This document shows, piece after piece, positions 51,785 to 61,190 of a stretch of 64,000 bases of DNA. Origin of the DNA: Cellulomonas marina. GTDB taxonomy: Bacteria; Actinomycetota; Actinomycetes; Actinomycetales; Cellulomonadaceae. The DNA is taken from assembly GCF_900111925.1 (NCBI RefSeq), contig NZ_FOKA01000017.1:16533-80532 (forward strand), in the 5' to 3' direction. The notes under the pieces are model-generated. The model worked only from the letters and a program-made list of their open reading frames with translations, searched no databases and was not told the origin of the DNA. The translations under genes and the position numbers were made by a program. The stretch's first letter is position 1. The number at the start of each line of letters is the position of its first letter.

Positions 51785-52483
51785 TCAGGCGGACGGCGCC
51801 TCCGCGTCGCCGACGTGCTCGCGCGCGATCTGCGCCACCGCCTTGCGCCCCTCGGGCTCGGTGACCATGGACCGCAGCGCCCTCGCGGCGAGCGCGAGCT
51901 CGTGCCCCGCCGAGGCGGCCCAGGCCTCGAGGGCCCGGCGCGCCTCGTCCGGCCCGAGGCCGGCGGCCGCCATCAGCACCCCGACGGCCTGGTCGACGAC
52001 CGCCGTGCCCGCCACCGCGCGCTCGATGGCGCGCCCGGCGGCGTCCGCGGCCGTCCGGCGTGCGTGCTCGGTGAGGTCGACGAGCTGCCCGACGACGACG
52101 TCCTCGTCGGACGCACCGTCGGTACCGACGCCTCGTCCACCGTCGGTCGCGCCGTCAGGCCCGGCGACGGGCCCGGCGCCCGGGCGGTCGGCCAGGAGCG
52201 CGACGATCCGCTCCCGGGACCGCGCGTCGCGCAGGGCGTGCACGGACACGAAGGGCTCGAACGGGGCGCCGGCGGCGAAACGCTGCGCGAGCACGTCCCG
52301 TGCGGCGGGCTCGACGTGGGCGAGGACGAGGTCCGTGGTGGGCACGACCTCGCCCGGTGCGAAGCCGTGGATGAGGTAGACGGCGTCGGACCAGGTCCAG
52401 CGCTGGGCGGTGCGGTCCAGCCGGAAGGCGCCGGCACGCAAGGTGTCCCCCGGGACGGTGTCCGGGGTGGCAGGTTCGAGCAC
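51785..52483 (-). CDS. PAS-ANTAR regulator
   Basis: A 232-residue protein. A PAS_3-like domain (about residues 18-120) has FRLDRTAQRWTWSDAVYLIH, and the C-terminal part (about 155-215) reads as a degenerate ANTAR domain (VVDQAVGVLMAAAGLGPDEA). Asp/Gly-rich low complexity separates them. I chose the GTG at 52483, five bases from CAGGAG; the open frame extends to 52627. It is divergent from a second ANTAR gene with a 225-base gap. Confidence 0.85.
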   Translation of the reverse strand: MLEPATPDTVPGDTLRAGAFRLDRTAQRWTWSDAVYLIHGFAPGEVVPTTDLVLAHVEPAARDVLAQRFAAGAPFEPFVSVHALRDARSRERIVALLADRPGAGPVAGPDGATDGGRGVGTDGASDEDVVVGQLVDLTEHARRTAADAAGRAIERAVAGTAVVDQAVGVLMAAAGLGPDEARRALEAWAASAGHELALAARALRSMVTEPEGRKAVAQIAREHVGDAEAPSA

Positions 52484-52708
52484 GGGTGCTCCTGGCGCAG
52501 GGGTGGTGCAGAGCCGCGTCCTGACTCGGCGGGTGAGGTTACCAGCCGAGTCGCACGCTGCTCGCCGCGCCGAGCACCGGCGGGGAGGCCCGCCGACGGC
52601 GCCGGCCGACGTGCGGTCAGGTAGCACTCAGGTACCGTTTCCCGGTCACCCGGTCCGGTGACGTCCGGGGTCCAGAGACGGCCCCGGGCCGCAGGAAGGA
52701 CCCCGATC

Positions 52709-53332
52709 ATGGTCGTCAACGACATCCGTCCCGCCCCCGGTCCGCACGCGGACCGGGTCGTCCCGGTCCCACCTCCGTCCGCCGCGGTCCCGCGGCGCCC
52801 GCAGCCCTCCCCCCGGTCGTCCGGCACGTCCCCGGTGCTCGCGGCGGGCACCGCCGCGGGTGGGAGCACCACACCCGCGCCCTGGTCCGCCCCCCTGCCG
52901 GACGCGCTCGCCACCGTCCGGTGCCCCGAGCCGCACCGCCCGCTGCCCCACGGCCGCGCGCACGACCCCGCCGAGGATGTGCTCGCGTGCGTCCACCGCC
53001 GGCAGGAGTCCGGCCGGGCGGTCGTCGAGCTGCGCGTGCTGGCACGCGACCACGGGCGGGTCGTCGACGTGAGCGAGGTGTACGACGACCTCGTCGCCCG
53101 GGAGGTGGACAGCGCCGTGCGGGCCTCGGTCGTCCACCGCGGGCAGATCGAGCAGGCGAAGGGCATCGTCGTCGCCGAGCTCGGCCTGGGCGAGGACCAG
53201 GCGTTCGCGCTGCTGCGGCGCCTGTCGAACGAGTCCAACGTCAAGCTGCGGGAGGTCGCCGGCCGCATCGTCGCCGCGCGCGCGTGCGCCCCCGTCGTCG
53301 CCGCGCTGCGCGCCCCGGAGCAGATCGCCTGA
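52709..53332 (+). CDS. ANTAR-domain protein
   Basis: A 207-residue protein with a long Pro-rich, probably disordered N-terminus (about 1-75) and a C-terminal ANTAR domain (about 145-200) with VHRGQIEQAKGIVVAELGLG and SNESNVKLREVAGRIV. No PAS or GAF sensor is fused, so the input may come from a partner such as the divergent PAS-ANTAR protein. The ATG at 52709 follows AGGAAGGA. Two direct TCAGGTA repeats lie about 80 bases upstream (near 52617 and 52628), close to a TACCGT. Confidence 0.88.
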   Translation: MVVNDIRPAPGPHADRVVPVPPPSAAVPRRPQPSPRSSGTSPVLAAGTAAGGSTTPAPWSAPLPDALATVRCPEPHRPLPHGRAHDPAEDVLACVHRRQESGRAVVELRVLARDHGRVVDVSEVYDDLVAREVDSAVRASVVHRGQIEQAKGIVVAELGLGEDQAFALLRRLSNESNVKLREVAGRIVAARACAPVVAALRAPEQIA

Positions 53333-53340
53333 CGGCTGCG

Positions 53341-53388
53341 GCCGGCGGAGCCGTCCGGCGTGCCGGCCGGCGGAGCCGTCCGGCGTGC
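53341..53388. repeat. Two copies of a 23-base repeat at 25-base period
   Basis: Two copies of a 23-base sequence beginning GCCGGCGGAGCC (53341-53363 and 53366-53388) are identical. They lie between the ANTAR gene and the amino acid binding protein. Each contains CCGG inversions and could form part of a terminator. Confidence 0.8.
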
Positions 53389-53432
53389 GGACCCCGGTGG
53401 CCGGGGGCGTGGCGGTGTGGTCGCATGAGCGC

Positions 53433-54284
53433 GTGCTGCGTCCCCGCTCCCCCCGCGTCCTGACCCTCCCCGCCCTCGCCGCCGTGGTGGGGCTCCTCGC
53501 CGCCTGCTCCTCGGGCGGCGACGCCGGCGCCCCCGCGTCGGCCGTGGCGTCCGCCGGGTCCTCGGGCGGGTCCGACACCTCGCTGCAGGACGTGCAGGAC
53601 GCGGGTGAGCTCGTGGTGGCCACGGAGGGGACCTACCGGCCCTTCAGCTACCACGAGGAGGGCTCCGGCGACCTGACGGGCTTCGACGTGGAGGTCGCCC
53701 GGGCCGTCGGCGAGCAGCTCGGCGTCGAGGTGCGGTTCGAGGAGACCCAGTGGGACGCGATCTTCGCCGGGCTCGACGCGGGCCGCTTCGACGCCATCGC
53801 CAACCAGGTCTCCATCACGGCCGAGCGCGAGGACGCGTACACGTTCTCCGAGCCGTACACGTACTCCCGCGGCGTCGTCGTCGTCCGGGCCGACGACGAC
53901 TCCATCTCCTCGTTCGAGGACCTCGCGGGGAAGACGACGGCGCAGTCGCTCACCTCCAACTGGTACACGCTGGCGCAGGAGTCCGGCGCGCAGATCGAAG
54001 CCGTCGAGGGGTGGGCGCAGTCGGTCGCCCTCGTCGAGCAGGGCCGCGTCGACGCCACCATCAACGACGAGCTGACCTGGCTCGACTACGCGAACACCGA
54101 CGACGCGTCGGGCCTGAAGGTGGCCGCCGAGACCGAGGACCAGTCGCGCAGCGCCATGGCGTTCCGGCGGGGCAGCGACGCGCTGGCGGGCGCCGTCGAC
54201 GAGGCGCTGACGGCGCTCGCCGCCGACGGCGCGCTGGCCGAGATCTCCGCGGAGTACTTCGGCGACGACGTGACGCAGCCGTGA
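53433..54284 (+). CDS. Amino acid ABC transporter substrate-binding lipoprotein
   Basis: A 283-residue family 3 solute-binding protein. From the GTG at 53433 a 25-residue signal ends in the lipobox LAAC. The mature part has FDVEVARAVGEQLGVEVRFEE, WDAIFAGLDAGRFDAIANQV and DATINDELTW, typical of polar amino acid or cystine binding proteins. Upstream GTG codons (53385, 53409) would add a long non-signal stretch. Its stop overlaps the permease GTG. Confidence 0.92.
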   Translation: MLRPRSPRVLTLPALAAVVGLLAACSSGGDAGAPASAVASAGSSGGSDTSLQDVQDAGELVVATEGTYRPFSYHEEGSGDLTGFDVEVARAVGEQLGVEVRFEETQWDAIFAGLDAGRFDAIANQVSITAEREDAYTFSEPYTYSRGVVVVRADDDSISSFEDLAGKTTAQSLTSNWYTLAQESGAQIEAVEGWAQSVALVEQGRVDATINDELTWLDYANTDDASGLKVAAETEDQSRSAMAFRRGSDALAGAVDEALTALAADGALAEISAEYFGDDVTQP

Positions 54285-54929
54285 CGACCGCGGAGCTGAT
54301 CGGCGACTCCCTGTGGCCGATCGTCTCCGGGGCGCTGACCGGGACCATCCCGCTCGCGCTGGTGTCCATGGCCCTCGGGCTCGTGCTGGCACTGCTCGTC
54401 GCGCTGGCCCGGCTGTCGCCGCGCGCGTGGCTGCGGGCGCCGGCGCGCGCCTACGTCTCCCTCATCCGCGGGACGCCGCTGCTCGTGCAGCTGTTCGTCG
54501 TGTTCTACGGCCTGCCGTCGATCGGGGTGCTCGTCGACCCGTGGCCGAGCGCGATCATCGCGTTCTCGCTCAACGTCGGCGGCTACGCGGCCGAGGTGAT
54601 CCGCGCGGCGATCCTGTCCGTGCCGCGGGGCCAGTGGGAGGCCGCGCACATGATCGGCATGGACCGGGCCCAGGCCCTGCGACGGATCATCCTCCCGCAG
54701 GCCGCGCGGGTGTCCGTCCCGCCGCTGTCCAACACCTTCATCAGCCTCGTGAAGGACACCTCGCTGGCGTCCCTGATCCTGGTGACCGAGCTGTTCCGCC
54801 GGGCCGAGCAGATCGCGGCCTTCTCCCAGCAGTTCATGGTGGTCTACATCGAGGCGGCCGCCGTCTACTGGGTGATCTGCCTCGTCCTGTCCGCGGTGCA
54901 GAGCCGGCTCGAGACGAGGTTGGACCGCC

Positions 54930-54943
<14 letters not shown>
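54281..54943 (+). CDS. Amino acid ABC transporter permease
   Basis: A 220-residue His/Glu/Gln-type permease. LALLVALARLSP, YVSLIRGTPLLVQLFVVFYG and the EAA-type loop GQWEAAHMIGMDRAQALRRI are diagnostic. About five membrane helices are expected. The GTG overlaps the binding-protein stop, and its end overlaps the ATPase gene by 14 bases. A single permease gene implies a homodimeric channel. Confidence 0.95.
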
Positions 54944-55784
<841 letters not shown>

Positions 55785-55812
55785 GTCCCAGGTGGAGGGG
55801 GGTCCCCCGGGT

Positions 55813-55849
55813 CGACCCTGGTGGTGTCACCGCACGGTGACCAGGGTCG
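55813..55849 (+). terminator. Hairpin terminator after the amino acid transporter operon
   Basis: CGACCCTGGT (55813-55822) pairs perfectly with ACCAGGGTCG (55840-55849), and inner CACC/GGTG adds pairing. It lies 29 bases past the ATPase stop and 40 before the next gene. Confidence 0.7.
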
Positions 55850-55889
55850 GGCAGGAGCCGCGGCCCCACCCCCCACGGAGGAGCCCGTC

Positions 55890-56384
55890 ATGACCACCAC
55901 CACCGCCCCCGTCCGCACCGGCGTCCGCAACGCCGCGGTCGCCCGCGTCGTCGCCCTCGTGGCGATCGTCGCCGGTGCCCTCCTCGTGATCGCCGGCGGC
56001 GTCACCTGGGGCATGGTCTCGGCCAAGCTGGCCGACGAGAACATCACCGTCGCCGAGGACGCCTTCGCCTTCGGCGGCCAGCAGGTCACCAACCCCTGGA
56101 CGGCGTACGCGCAGGCGGACATCATCGCCCACCACGCGCTGGACTCGACCGGCGGCAAGACCTACGCCGAGCTGGACCGGGAGGACCCGCTGCGCGAGGT
56201 CGCCATGAACGGCTCGTTCCTGCGGGCCTCGCTGTTCACCTCGGTCGTCGCCTTCGGCATCGCGGCGCTCGTCATGGGCCTCGGGGTCCTGTTCGCCCTG
56301 CTCGGCTGGGCCGTGCTGGTCCTCGACCGGCGCACCGCCGCCGTCGCCGCGGCGCCCGCCGGGCGGGAGCCGCAGCTCGCCTGA
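55890..56384 (+). CDS. Conserved actinobacterial membrane protein (often mis-named LigA)
   Basis: A 164-residue protein with two membrane helices (about residues 20-45 and 115-145) and an external loop containing AYAQADIIAHHALDSTGGKT and YAELDREDP. The family is widespread in Actinobacteria and is commonly labelled 'aromatic ring-opening dioxygenase LigA' without evidence; no dioxygenase motif is present. The ATG at 55890 has GGAGGAG upstream. Function unknown. Confidence 0.88.
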   Translation: MTTTTAPVRTGVRNAAVARVVALVAIVAGALLVIAGGVTWGMVSAKLADENITVAEDAFAFGGQQVTNPWTAYAQADIIAHHALDSTGGKTYAELDREDPLREVAMNGSFLRASLFTSVVAFGIAALVMGLGVLFALLGWAVLVLDRRTAAVAAAPAGREPQLA

Positions 56385-56429
56385 ACGGTCGATTGAACGG
56401 TGCGCCGGCCCCGGCCGGCGGCACGCCGC

Positions 56430-56474
56430 CGACGCCGGTCGTCCCCCGCAGCAGCGCGGGGGCGGCCGGCGTCG
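56430..56474. terminator. Bidirectional hairpin terminator
   Basis: CGACGCCGG pairs with CCGGCGTCG and CCCCCGC pairs with GCGGGGG, interrupted by a small internal loop. It stands between the convergent membrane protein and deaminase genes. Confidence 0.65.
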
Positions 56475-56513
56475 TCGTGCGCGCCGGTCTCCCCCGGCCG
56501 AGGAGGGCGCCGG

Positions 56514-57074
56514 TCAGTAGCGGACGCGCTCCGTCAGGTCGAGCCACGCCCGCATGGGGGCGTCGGCGCCGTCGACGCGGTGCGCGACGACGGGCATCGA
56601 CCAGGTCGCGCGGTCCTGGGCGAACAGCGCGTAGAACGCGGAGTCGTCGAAGCCCGCGCGGGCGGCGTCGTGGCGGTCGGCGGCGAAGACGACGCGGTCG
56701 ACCCGGGCCCACAGCGTGGCGGCCAGGCACAGGGGGCAGGGCTCGCAGGACGTGTACATCGTCGCGCCGGCCAGGGAGAACGTCCCCAGCGCGCGGCAGG
56801 CGTCGCGGATCGCCTGCACCTCGGCGTGCGCCGTCGGGTCCAGGTCACGGGTGACGCGGTTCTGGCCCGTGCCGACGACGCGCCCGTCGACGACGACGAC
56901 GGCGCCGAACGGGCCGCCGCCCTCCGCGACGTTGCGCGTGGCCAGGTCGACGGCGGCCGTCAGCCAGCGGGCGTCCTGCTCGGTTCCTGCCTCGCTGCCA
57001 GCCGGCGGGACAGGCGTCGGGACGGGCGTCGGGACGGCGGGCGCCGCGGCGATCGTGTCGGTCACGAGCCGCAT
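56514..57074 (-). CDS. Nucleoside/purine deaminase (cytidine deaminase-like)
   Basis: A 186-residue zinc deaminase. The zinc motif HAEVQAIRDA and CEPCPLCLAA is intact, and the sequence (GPFGAVVVVDGRVVGTGQN) is closest to guanine deaminase or tRNA-adenosine deaminase relatives. It starts at the ATG at 57074 with a Pro/Thr-rich leader of about 30 residues. It diverges from the xdhC gene. With the neighbouring xanthine dehydrogenase-type enzyme it suggests guanine to xanthine to urate conversion; the exact substrate is inferred. Confidence 0.88.
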   Translation of the reverse strand: MRLVTDTIAAAPAVPTPVPTPVPPAGSEAGTEQDARWLTAAVDLATRNVAEGGGPFGAVVVVDGRVVGTGQNRVTRDLDPTAHAEVQAIRDACRALGTFSLAGATMYTSCEPCPLCLAATLWARVDRVVFAADRHDAARAGFDDSAFYALFAQDRATWSMPVVAHRVDGADAPMRAWLDLTERVRY

Positions 57075-57108
57075 CCTGCAGCGCGCGGGTGTCCGGCGCC
57101 GTCCCGAG

Positions 57109-57128
57109 CCGTTACCACCGTGTTACGG
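57109..57128. promoter_or_regulatory. GTTAC-N6-GTTAC site between deaminase and xdhC, possible GlnR box
   Basis: GTTAC occurs at 57111-57115 and 57122-57126, six bases apart, within an imperfect palindrome (CCGTTAC...GTTACGG). The arrangement resembles actinobacterial GlnR half-sites (GTNAC-N6-GAAAC type). It lies between two divergent purine-nitrogen genes. Assignment to GlnR is speculative. Confidence 0.35.
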
Positions 57129-57204
57129 GGCTGTGGCTGCTCTCAGCCGTGGGTGACGCCGCCGGTCGCGGTGCCACGATGAGGGCCCGGCGGACCGGGG
57201 GCGC

Positions 57205-58383
57205 GTGACGACGACGGTGGAGGTGCAGGTGCTGGAGCTCGCAGGGCGCCTGCTGGCCGAGCTGGACGCAGGCCGTCGCGTGGCGGTGGCCACCGTGGTC
57301 GACGTCGTGGGCTCGGCACCGAGCCTGGGTGGCACGTCGATGGCGCTCACGGACGACGGGCGGGTCCTGGGCAGCATCGCGGGCGGCTGCGTGGAGGGCG
57401 CGACGGTGGCCCTGTGCGAGGAGGTGCTGGCGGCGTCGGACCCGGGCGGCACCCACGCGGACTTCGGGGTCTCCGACGCGGACGCGTTCGCCGCGGGCCT
57501 CACCTGCGGCGGCACGATCACGGTGCACGTGCGGCTGCTGGGGCCCGACGACAGGCCGGCCCTGCGCGCCGCGGCGGCCGGCGACGAGGCGTGGTCGCTC
57601 ACGACGTGGTCGGCGGGGCCCGACGCGACGGGGACGGCGGACGCGACGGCCGCGAGGGACGCGACGAGCACCGGCCCGGCGGCCGAGGAGGCGCGGGCGG
57701 TCCTGACGGCAGCAGCGGCGGCCCGCGTCGCGCAGGGCCGCTCCGGGCGTGTGGCCGGGGCGTGCGACGACGTCGCGCTGGAGGGCTTCGTCGAGGTGCG
57801 GGCCCGGCCCGCACGGCTCCTGCTGTACGGCGCCCTCGAGCTCAGCGCCGCCGTCGCCGTCCTCGCCCGGACCCTGGGTTGGCGCGTCACGGTCTGCGAC
57901 CCCCGCTCGGCCCTCGCCACGGCCGACAGGCTCCCCGCGGCCGACGAGGTCGTCGTGGACTGGCCCGTCCGGCACCTGGCGGCGGTGGTCGCCGGGCCGG
58001 GGCTCGGACCCCGCGACGCCGTGTGCGTGCTGGTGCACGACGACCGTTTCGACACCGAGCTCGTGCTCGCGGCGCTGCGGTCCGGCGCCGGCTTCGTCGG
58101 CGCACTGGGGTCGCGGCGCACGCACGGGCGCCGGGTCGCCGCCCTCGTGGCGGCCGGGGCGACGCCGGCCGAGGTCGCCGCGCTGCACTCCCCGGTCGGA
58201 CTGGACCTCGGAGCCGCCACGCCGCAGGAGACCGCGGTGTCGGTCGTCGCCGGCCTGCTGGCCGCCCGCACGGGCCGCACCGGACGACCGCTCGTCGGGC
58301 TCGAGGGGCCCCTGCACGGCCCGGCGCCCGACGTGCGGCCGGCCCCGCGACCGGTGGCCCAGCCGGACCGTCAGACCGGCTGA
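57205..58383 (+). CDS. xdhC: XdhC/CoxI-family molybdenum enzyme maturation protein
   Basis: A 392-residue protein of the XdhC family, which inserts the sulfurated molybdenum cofactor into xanthine dehydrogenase-type enzymes. The N-terminal half has VVDVVGSAPSLGGTSMALTD and GSIAGGCVEGA; the C-terminal Rossmann half has RTLGWRVTVCDPR, GFVGALGSRRTHGRRVAAL and SPVGLDLGAATPQETAVSVV. A Thr/Ala/Asp-rich stretch near residue 145 is an insert. The GTG at 57205 lacks a clear ribosome site. It is convergent with the molybdenum hydroxylase gene and overlaps it by 13 bases. Confidence 0.9.
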   Translation: MTTTVEVQVLELAGRLLAELDAGRRVAVATVVDVVGSAPSLGGTSMALTDDGRVLGSIAGGCVEGATVALCEEVLAASDPGGTHADFGVSDADAFAAGLTCGGTITVHVRLLGPDDRPALRAAAAGDEAWSLTTWSAGPDATGTADATAARDATSTGPAAEEARAVLTAAAAARVAQGRSGRVAGACDDVALEGFVEVRARPARLLLYGALELSAAVAVLARTLGWRVTVCDPRSALATADRLPAADEVVVDWPVRHLAAVVAGPGLGPRDAVCVLVHDDRFDTELVLAALRSGAGFVGALGSRRTHGRRVAALVAAGATPAEVAALHSPVGLDLGAATPQETAVSVVAGLLAARTGRTGRPLVGLEGPLHGPAPDVRPAPRPVAQPDRQTG

Positions 58384-61190
58384 CCCGCGTCCCGCACCAG
58401 CCGCCACAGCCGGTCGGCGGTCATCGGCAGCTCGAGGGGTCGCACGCCCAGCGCGTCACGGACGGCGTTGGCGAGCGCCGGCGCCACCGGGTTGTACGGC
58501 GCCTCGCTCATCGACTTCGCACCCAGGGGCCCGAGCTCGTCGGAGGTCGTGGCGAACAGGACCTCGGTGGTCGGCAGGTCGCCCATCTGCGGCACGTGGT
58601 AGCTGCGCAGCTCGCGGGTGAGGACGCGCGCCTCGTCGTCGAGCCGCACCTCCTCCCACAGCGCGGAGCCGATCCCCTGCGCCACGCCGCCCTCGACCTG
58701 ACCGCGCAGCTGCTGCGGGTTGAGCACCACGCCGGCGTCGACGGCCTGGATCGAGCGCAGCACGTGCAGGTCGCCCGTCGCGGGGTCCACGGCGACGCGG
58801 AACGCCTGGACGTTGAACGCGACGGACCGCGGCGTGCCGTCGTGGCTGCCGCGGCCCTCGAGGTGCGCCCCGGAGGCGGCCAGCTCCGTCAGCGGCACCC
58901 GCCCGCCGGGCACGACGACCGCGTCGGGCCCGAGCGTGCCCGGCGTGGACACCGCGGTCGGGTCGTCCTGCGGATGACCCGTCAGCGTCGTCGCCGCCCC
59001 GAGCAGGCGGTCGCGCAGGTCGAGCGCCGCGCGGTGCAGCGCCAGCCCCGCGACCACCGTCCCCGCGGAGGCGAAGGCACCCGTGTCGTAGCGGACGACG
59101 TCCGTGTCGGACTGCCGCACGACGACGCGGTCGGGCGTGGTGCCCAGGGCCTGCGCGACGAGCTGCGTGTGCACGGTGGTCGTGCCGTTGCCGAACTCGG
59201 CGGTCCCGACGCGCACCTCGTAGCGCCCGTCGGGCAGCAGGCGCACGACCGCCTCGGCGTGGTGGCCGCGGGGTGCCACGGTGGCGATCATCGCCAGCGC
59301 CATGCCCTCCCCCACCCGGTACCCCGGCGGCACGGGCGGGTCGGCGGACCGGTCGGCGAGCGCCGCCTGGGCCAGGTCCAGGCACTGGTCGAGCCCGTAG
59401 CCGTGCAGCCCGAGGTCGCCCTGCTCGTCGGGGTCCGTGACGAGCAGGGGGTCGCCGGGCACGACGACGTTGCGGCGGCGCACCTCGAACGGGTCGATGC
59501 CGATCTCACGGGCCAGCTCGTCCAGCGCGCTCTCCACCGCCAGGACCACCTGGCCCAGGCCGTACCCGCGGAAGGCGCCCGACGGCAGCGTGTTGGTGTA
59601 GACGACCTCGGCGTCGACGCGCTTGGCTGCGCACCGGTACACCGACAGGGACTCGCTCACGCCGTGGAACATGACGCCCGGCCCGTGGTTGCCGTAGGCG
59701 CCGGTGTCGGACAGGACGTCGACGCGCAGCGCCGTGAGCACGCCGGCCTCGTCGGCGCCGAGCTCGACCTCCACGCGGAACGGGTGCCGCGTGGGCACGA
59801 CCGTCAGCTCGTCCTCGCGCGTCATCTCGTACTGCACGGGCCGGCCCGTCCGCAGCACGGCGAGGGTCACCAGGTCCTCGGTGAGCAGCTCCTGCTTGCC
59901 GCCGAACCCGCCGCCGACGCGGCCCGCCACCACGCGGACCCGGGCCGGGTCGAGCCCGAACACGTGCGCGATCTCGTCGCGCACGAGGAACGGGACCTGC
60001 GTGCTGGTGCGCAGGACGAGGCGACCGTCGGCGTCGGTCCAGCCGCGGGTCGCGTGCGTCTCGAGGGCGACGTGCGAGACGCGCGCGGTCCGGGTGGTCA
60101 GGCGCACGCGGTGCGCTGCGGCGGCGAGTCCGGCGGCGACGTCGCCCATCTCGTCGTGCAGGGCGGCGACGACGTTGCGCCCGGGCTCCGCGATCCGCGA
60201 CGAGCGGGGCTTGTCCGCGTGCAGGAGCGGGGCGCCCGGCGCGCGGGCGGCCTCGGGGTCCACGACGTGCGGGAGCACCTCGTACTCCACGTCGAGGAGG
60301 GCCCGGGCCCGCTCGGCGTCGCGCAGCGTCTCGGCGACGACGGCCGCCACCCGCTGGCCGCGGAACCGCAGCACGGGGTCGAGCACGCGCGTGTCGTCGG
60401 GGTCGTCGAGGCGGCTCTCGTGGCGGGCGGTGGAGAACAGGACGTCGGGGCTGTCCTCGTGCGTGAGCACCGCCAGGACGCCGGGCTGCGCCAGGGCGCG
60501 GGTGGCGTCGATGCGCACGATGCGGGCGTGGGCGTGAGGGCTGCCGAGCACGGCCAGGTGCGCGACGCCGGTGGCGGGCTCGTCGAGGGTGAACCGCTCG
60601 CGGCCGGTGACGACCCGGCGTGCCGCGGGGGCCAGGACGGACCGGCCGACGGCGTCACCCGCGGGGACGTCCTCCGTGGTGCGGCGGCCGGCGAGCGCGT
60701 CCCGGATCGAGCGGTACCCGGTGCACCGGCAGAGGTTGCCCTTGAGCGTCCGCGCGGTCCCGGTGGCGTACGCCGGGAGGTGCTCCGCGCCGTCGCCGGC
60801 GGGCGCGGCGGTGCCGTCGCCGGTGGTCGCTGCGCCGTCGTCGCCCTCGTCGCCCGTCAGGTCCAGACCGGCGACCGTCGTGACGAAGCCCGCGGTGCAG
60901 AACCCGCACTGGAAGGCGGCCGCGTCGGCGAAGGCCCGCTGCACGGGGTGGAGGTGCTCCTCGTCGCCCAGCCCGGCGGCGGTGGTGACCGTGCGGCCGT
61001 CGGCACGGTGCGCGGGCGTGATGCAGGAGTGCACGGGCCGGCCGTCGAGGAGGACGGTGCACGCGCCGCAGTCGCCGGTGTCGCAGCCCTTCTTCACCGC
61101 GGTGGCCCCCTGCGCGCGCAGCAGCGTCCGCAGCGCCTGGCCCGGGTCGGGCTCGACCTCCATCGGCACGCCGTCGAGCGTGAGCCTCAT
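58371..61190 (-). CDS. Molybdenum hydroxylase with fused 2Fe-2S domain (xanthine dehydrogenase family)
   Basis: A 939-residue fusion. Residues about 1-165 hold two 2Fe-2S clusters: Cys36/41/44/56 (plant type) and Cys95/98 with Cys154/156. The Mo domain (about 185-935) has AGRVGGGFGGKQE, SGAFRGYGLGQ and, near the end, GAKSMSEAPYNP with the catalytic Glu position. The second cluster has 55 residues between its Cys pairs, about 22 more than usual, due to an acidic Gly-rich insert. The FAD subunit is separate and coupled upstream (ATGA). Substrate is probably a purine such as xanthine, but the active-site residues do not settle it. Confidence 0.92.
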   Translation of the reverse strand: MRLTLDGVPMEVEPDPGQALRTLLRAQGATAVKKGCDTGDCGACTVLLDGRPVHSCITPAHRADGRTVTTAAGLGDEEHLHPVQRAFADAAAFQCGFCTAGFVTTVAGLDLTGDEGDDGAATTGDGTAAPAGDGAEHLPAYATGTARTLKGNLCRCTGYRSIRDALAGRRTTEDVPAGDAVGRSVLAPAARRVVTGRERFTLDEPATGVAHLAVLGSPHAHARIVRIDATRALAQPGVLAVLTHEDSPDVLFSTARHESRLDDPDDTRVLDPVLRFRGQRVAAVVAETLRDAERARALLDVEYEVLPHVVDPEAARAPGAPLLHADKPRSSRIAEPGRNVVAALHDEMGDVAAGLAAAAHRVRLTTRTARVSHVALETHATRGWTDADGRLVLRTSTQVPFLVRDEIAHVFGLDPARVRVVAGRVGGGFGGKQELLTEDLVTLAVLRTGRPVQYEMTREDELTVVPTRHPFRVEVELGADEAGVLTALRVDVLSDTGAYGNHGPGVMFHGVSESLSVYRCAAKRVDAEVVYTNTLPSGAFRGYGLGQVVLAVESALDELAREIGIDPFEVRRRNVVVPGDPLLVTDPDEQGDLGLHGYGLDQCLDLAQAALADRSADPPVPPGYRVGEGMALAMIATVAPRGHHAEAVVRLLPDGRYEVRVGTAEFGNGTTTVHTQLVAQALGTTPDRVVVRQSDTDVVRYDTGAFASAGTVVAGLALHRAALDLRDRLLGAATTLTGHPQDDPTAVSTPGTLGPDAVVVPGGRVPLTELAASGAHLEGRGSHDGTPRSVAFNVQAFRVAVDPATGDLHVLRSIQAVDAGVVLNPQQLRGQVEGGVAQGIGSALWEEVRLDDEARVLTRELRSYHVPQMGDLPTTEVLFATTSDELGPLGAKSMSEAPYNPVAPALANAVRDALGVRPLELPMTADRLWRLVRDAGQPV

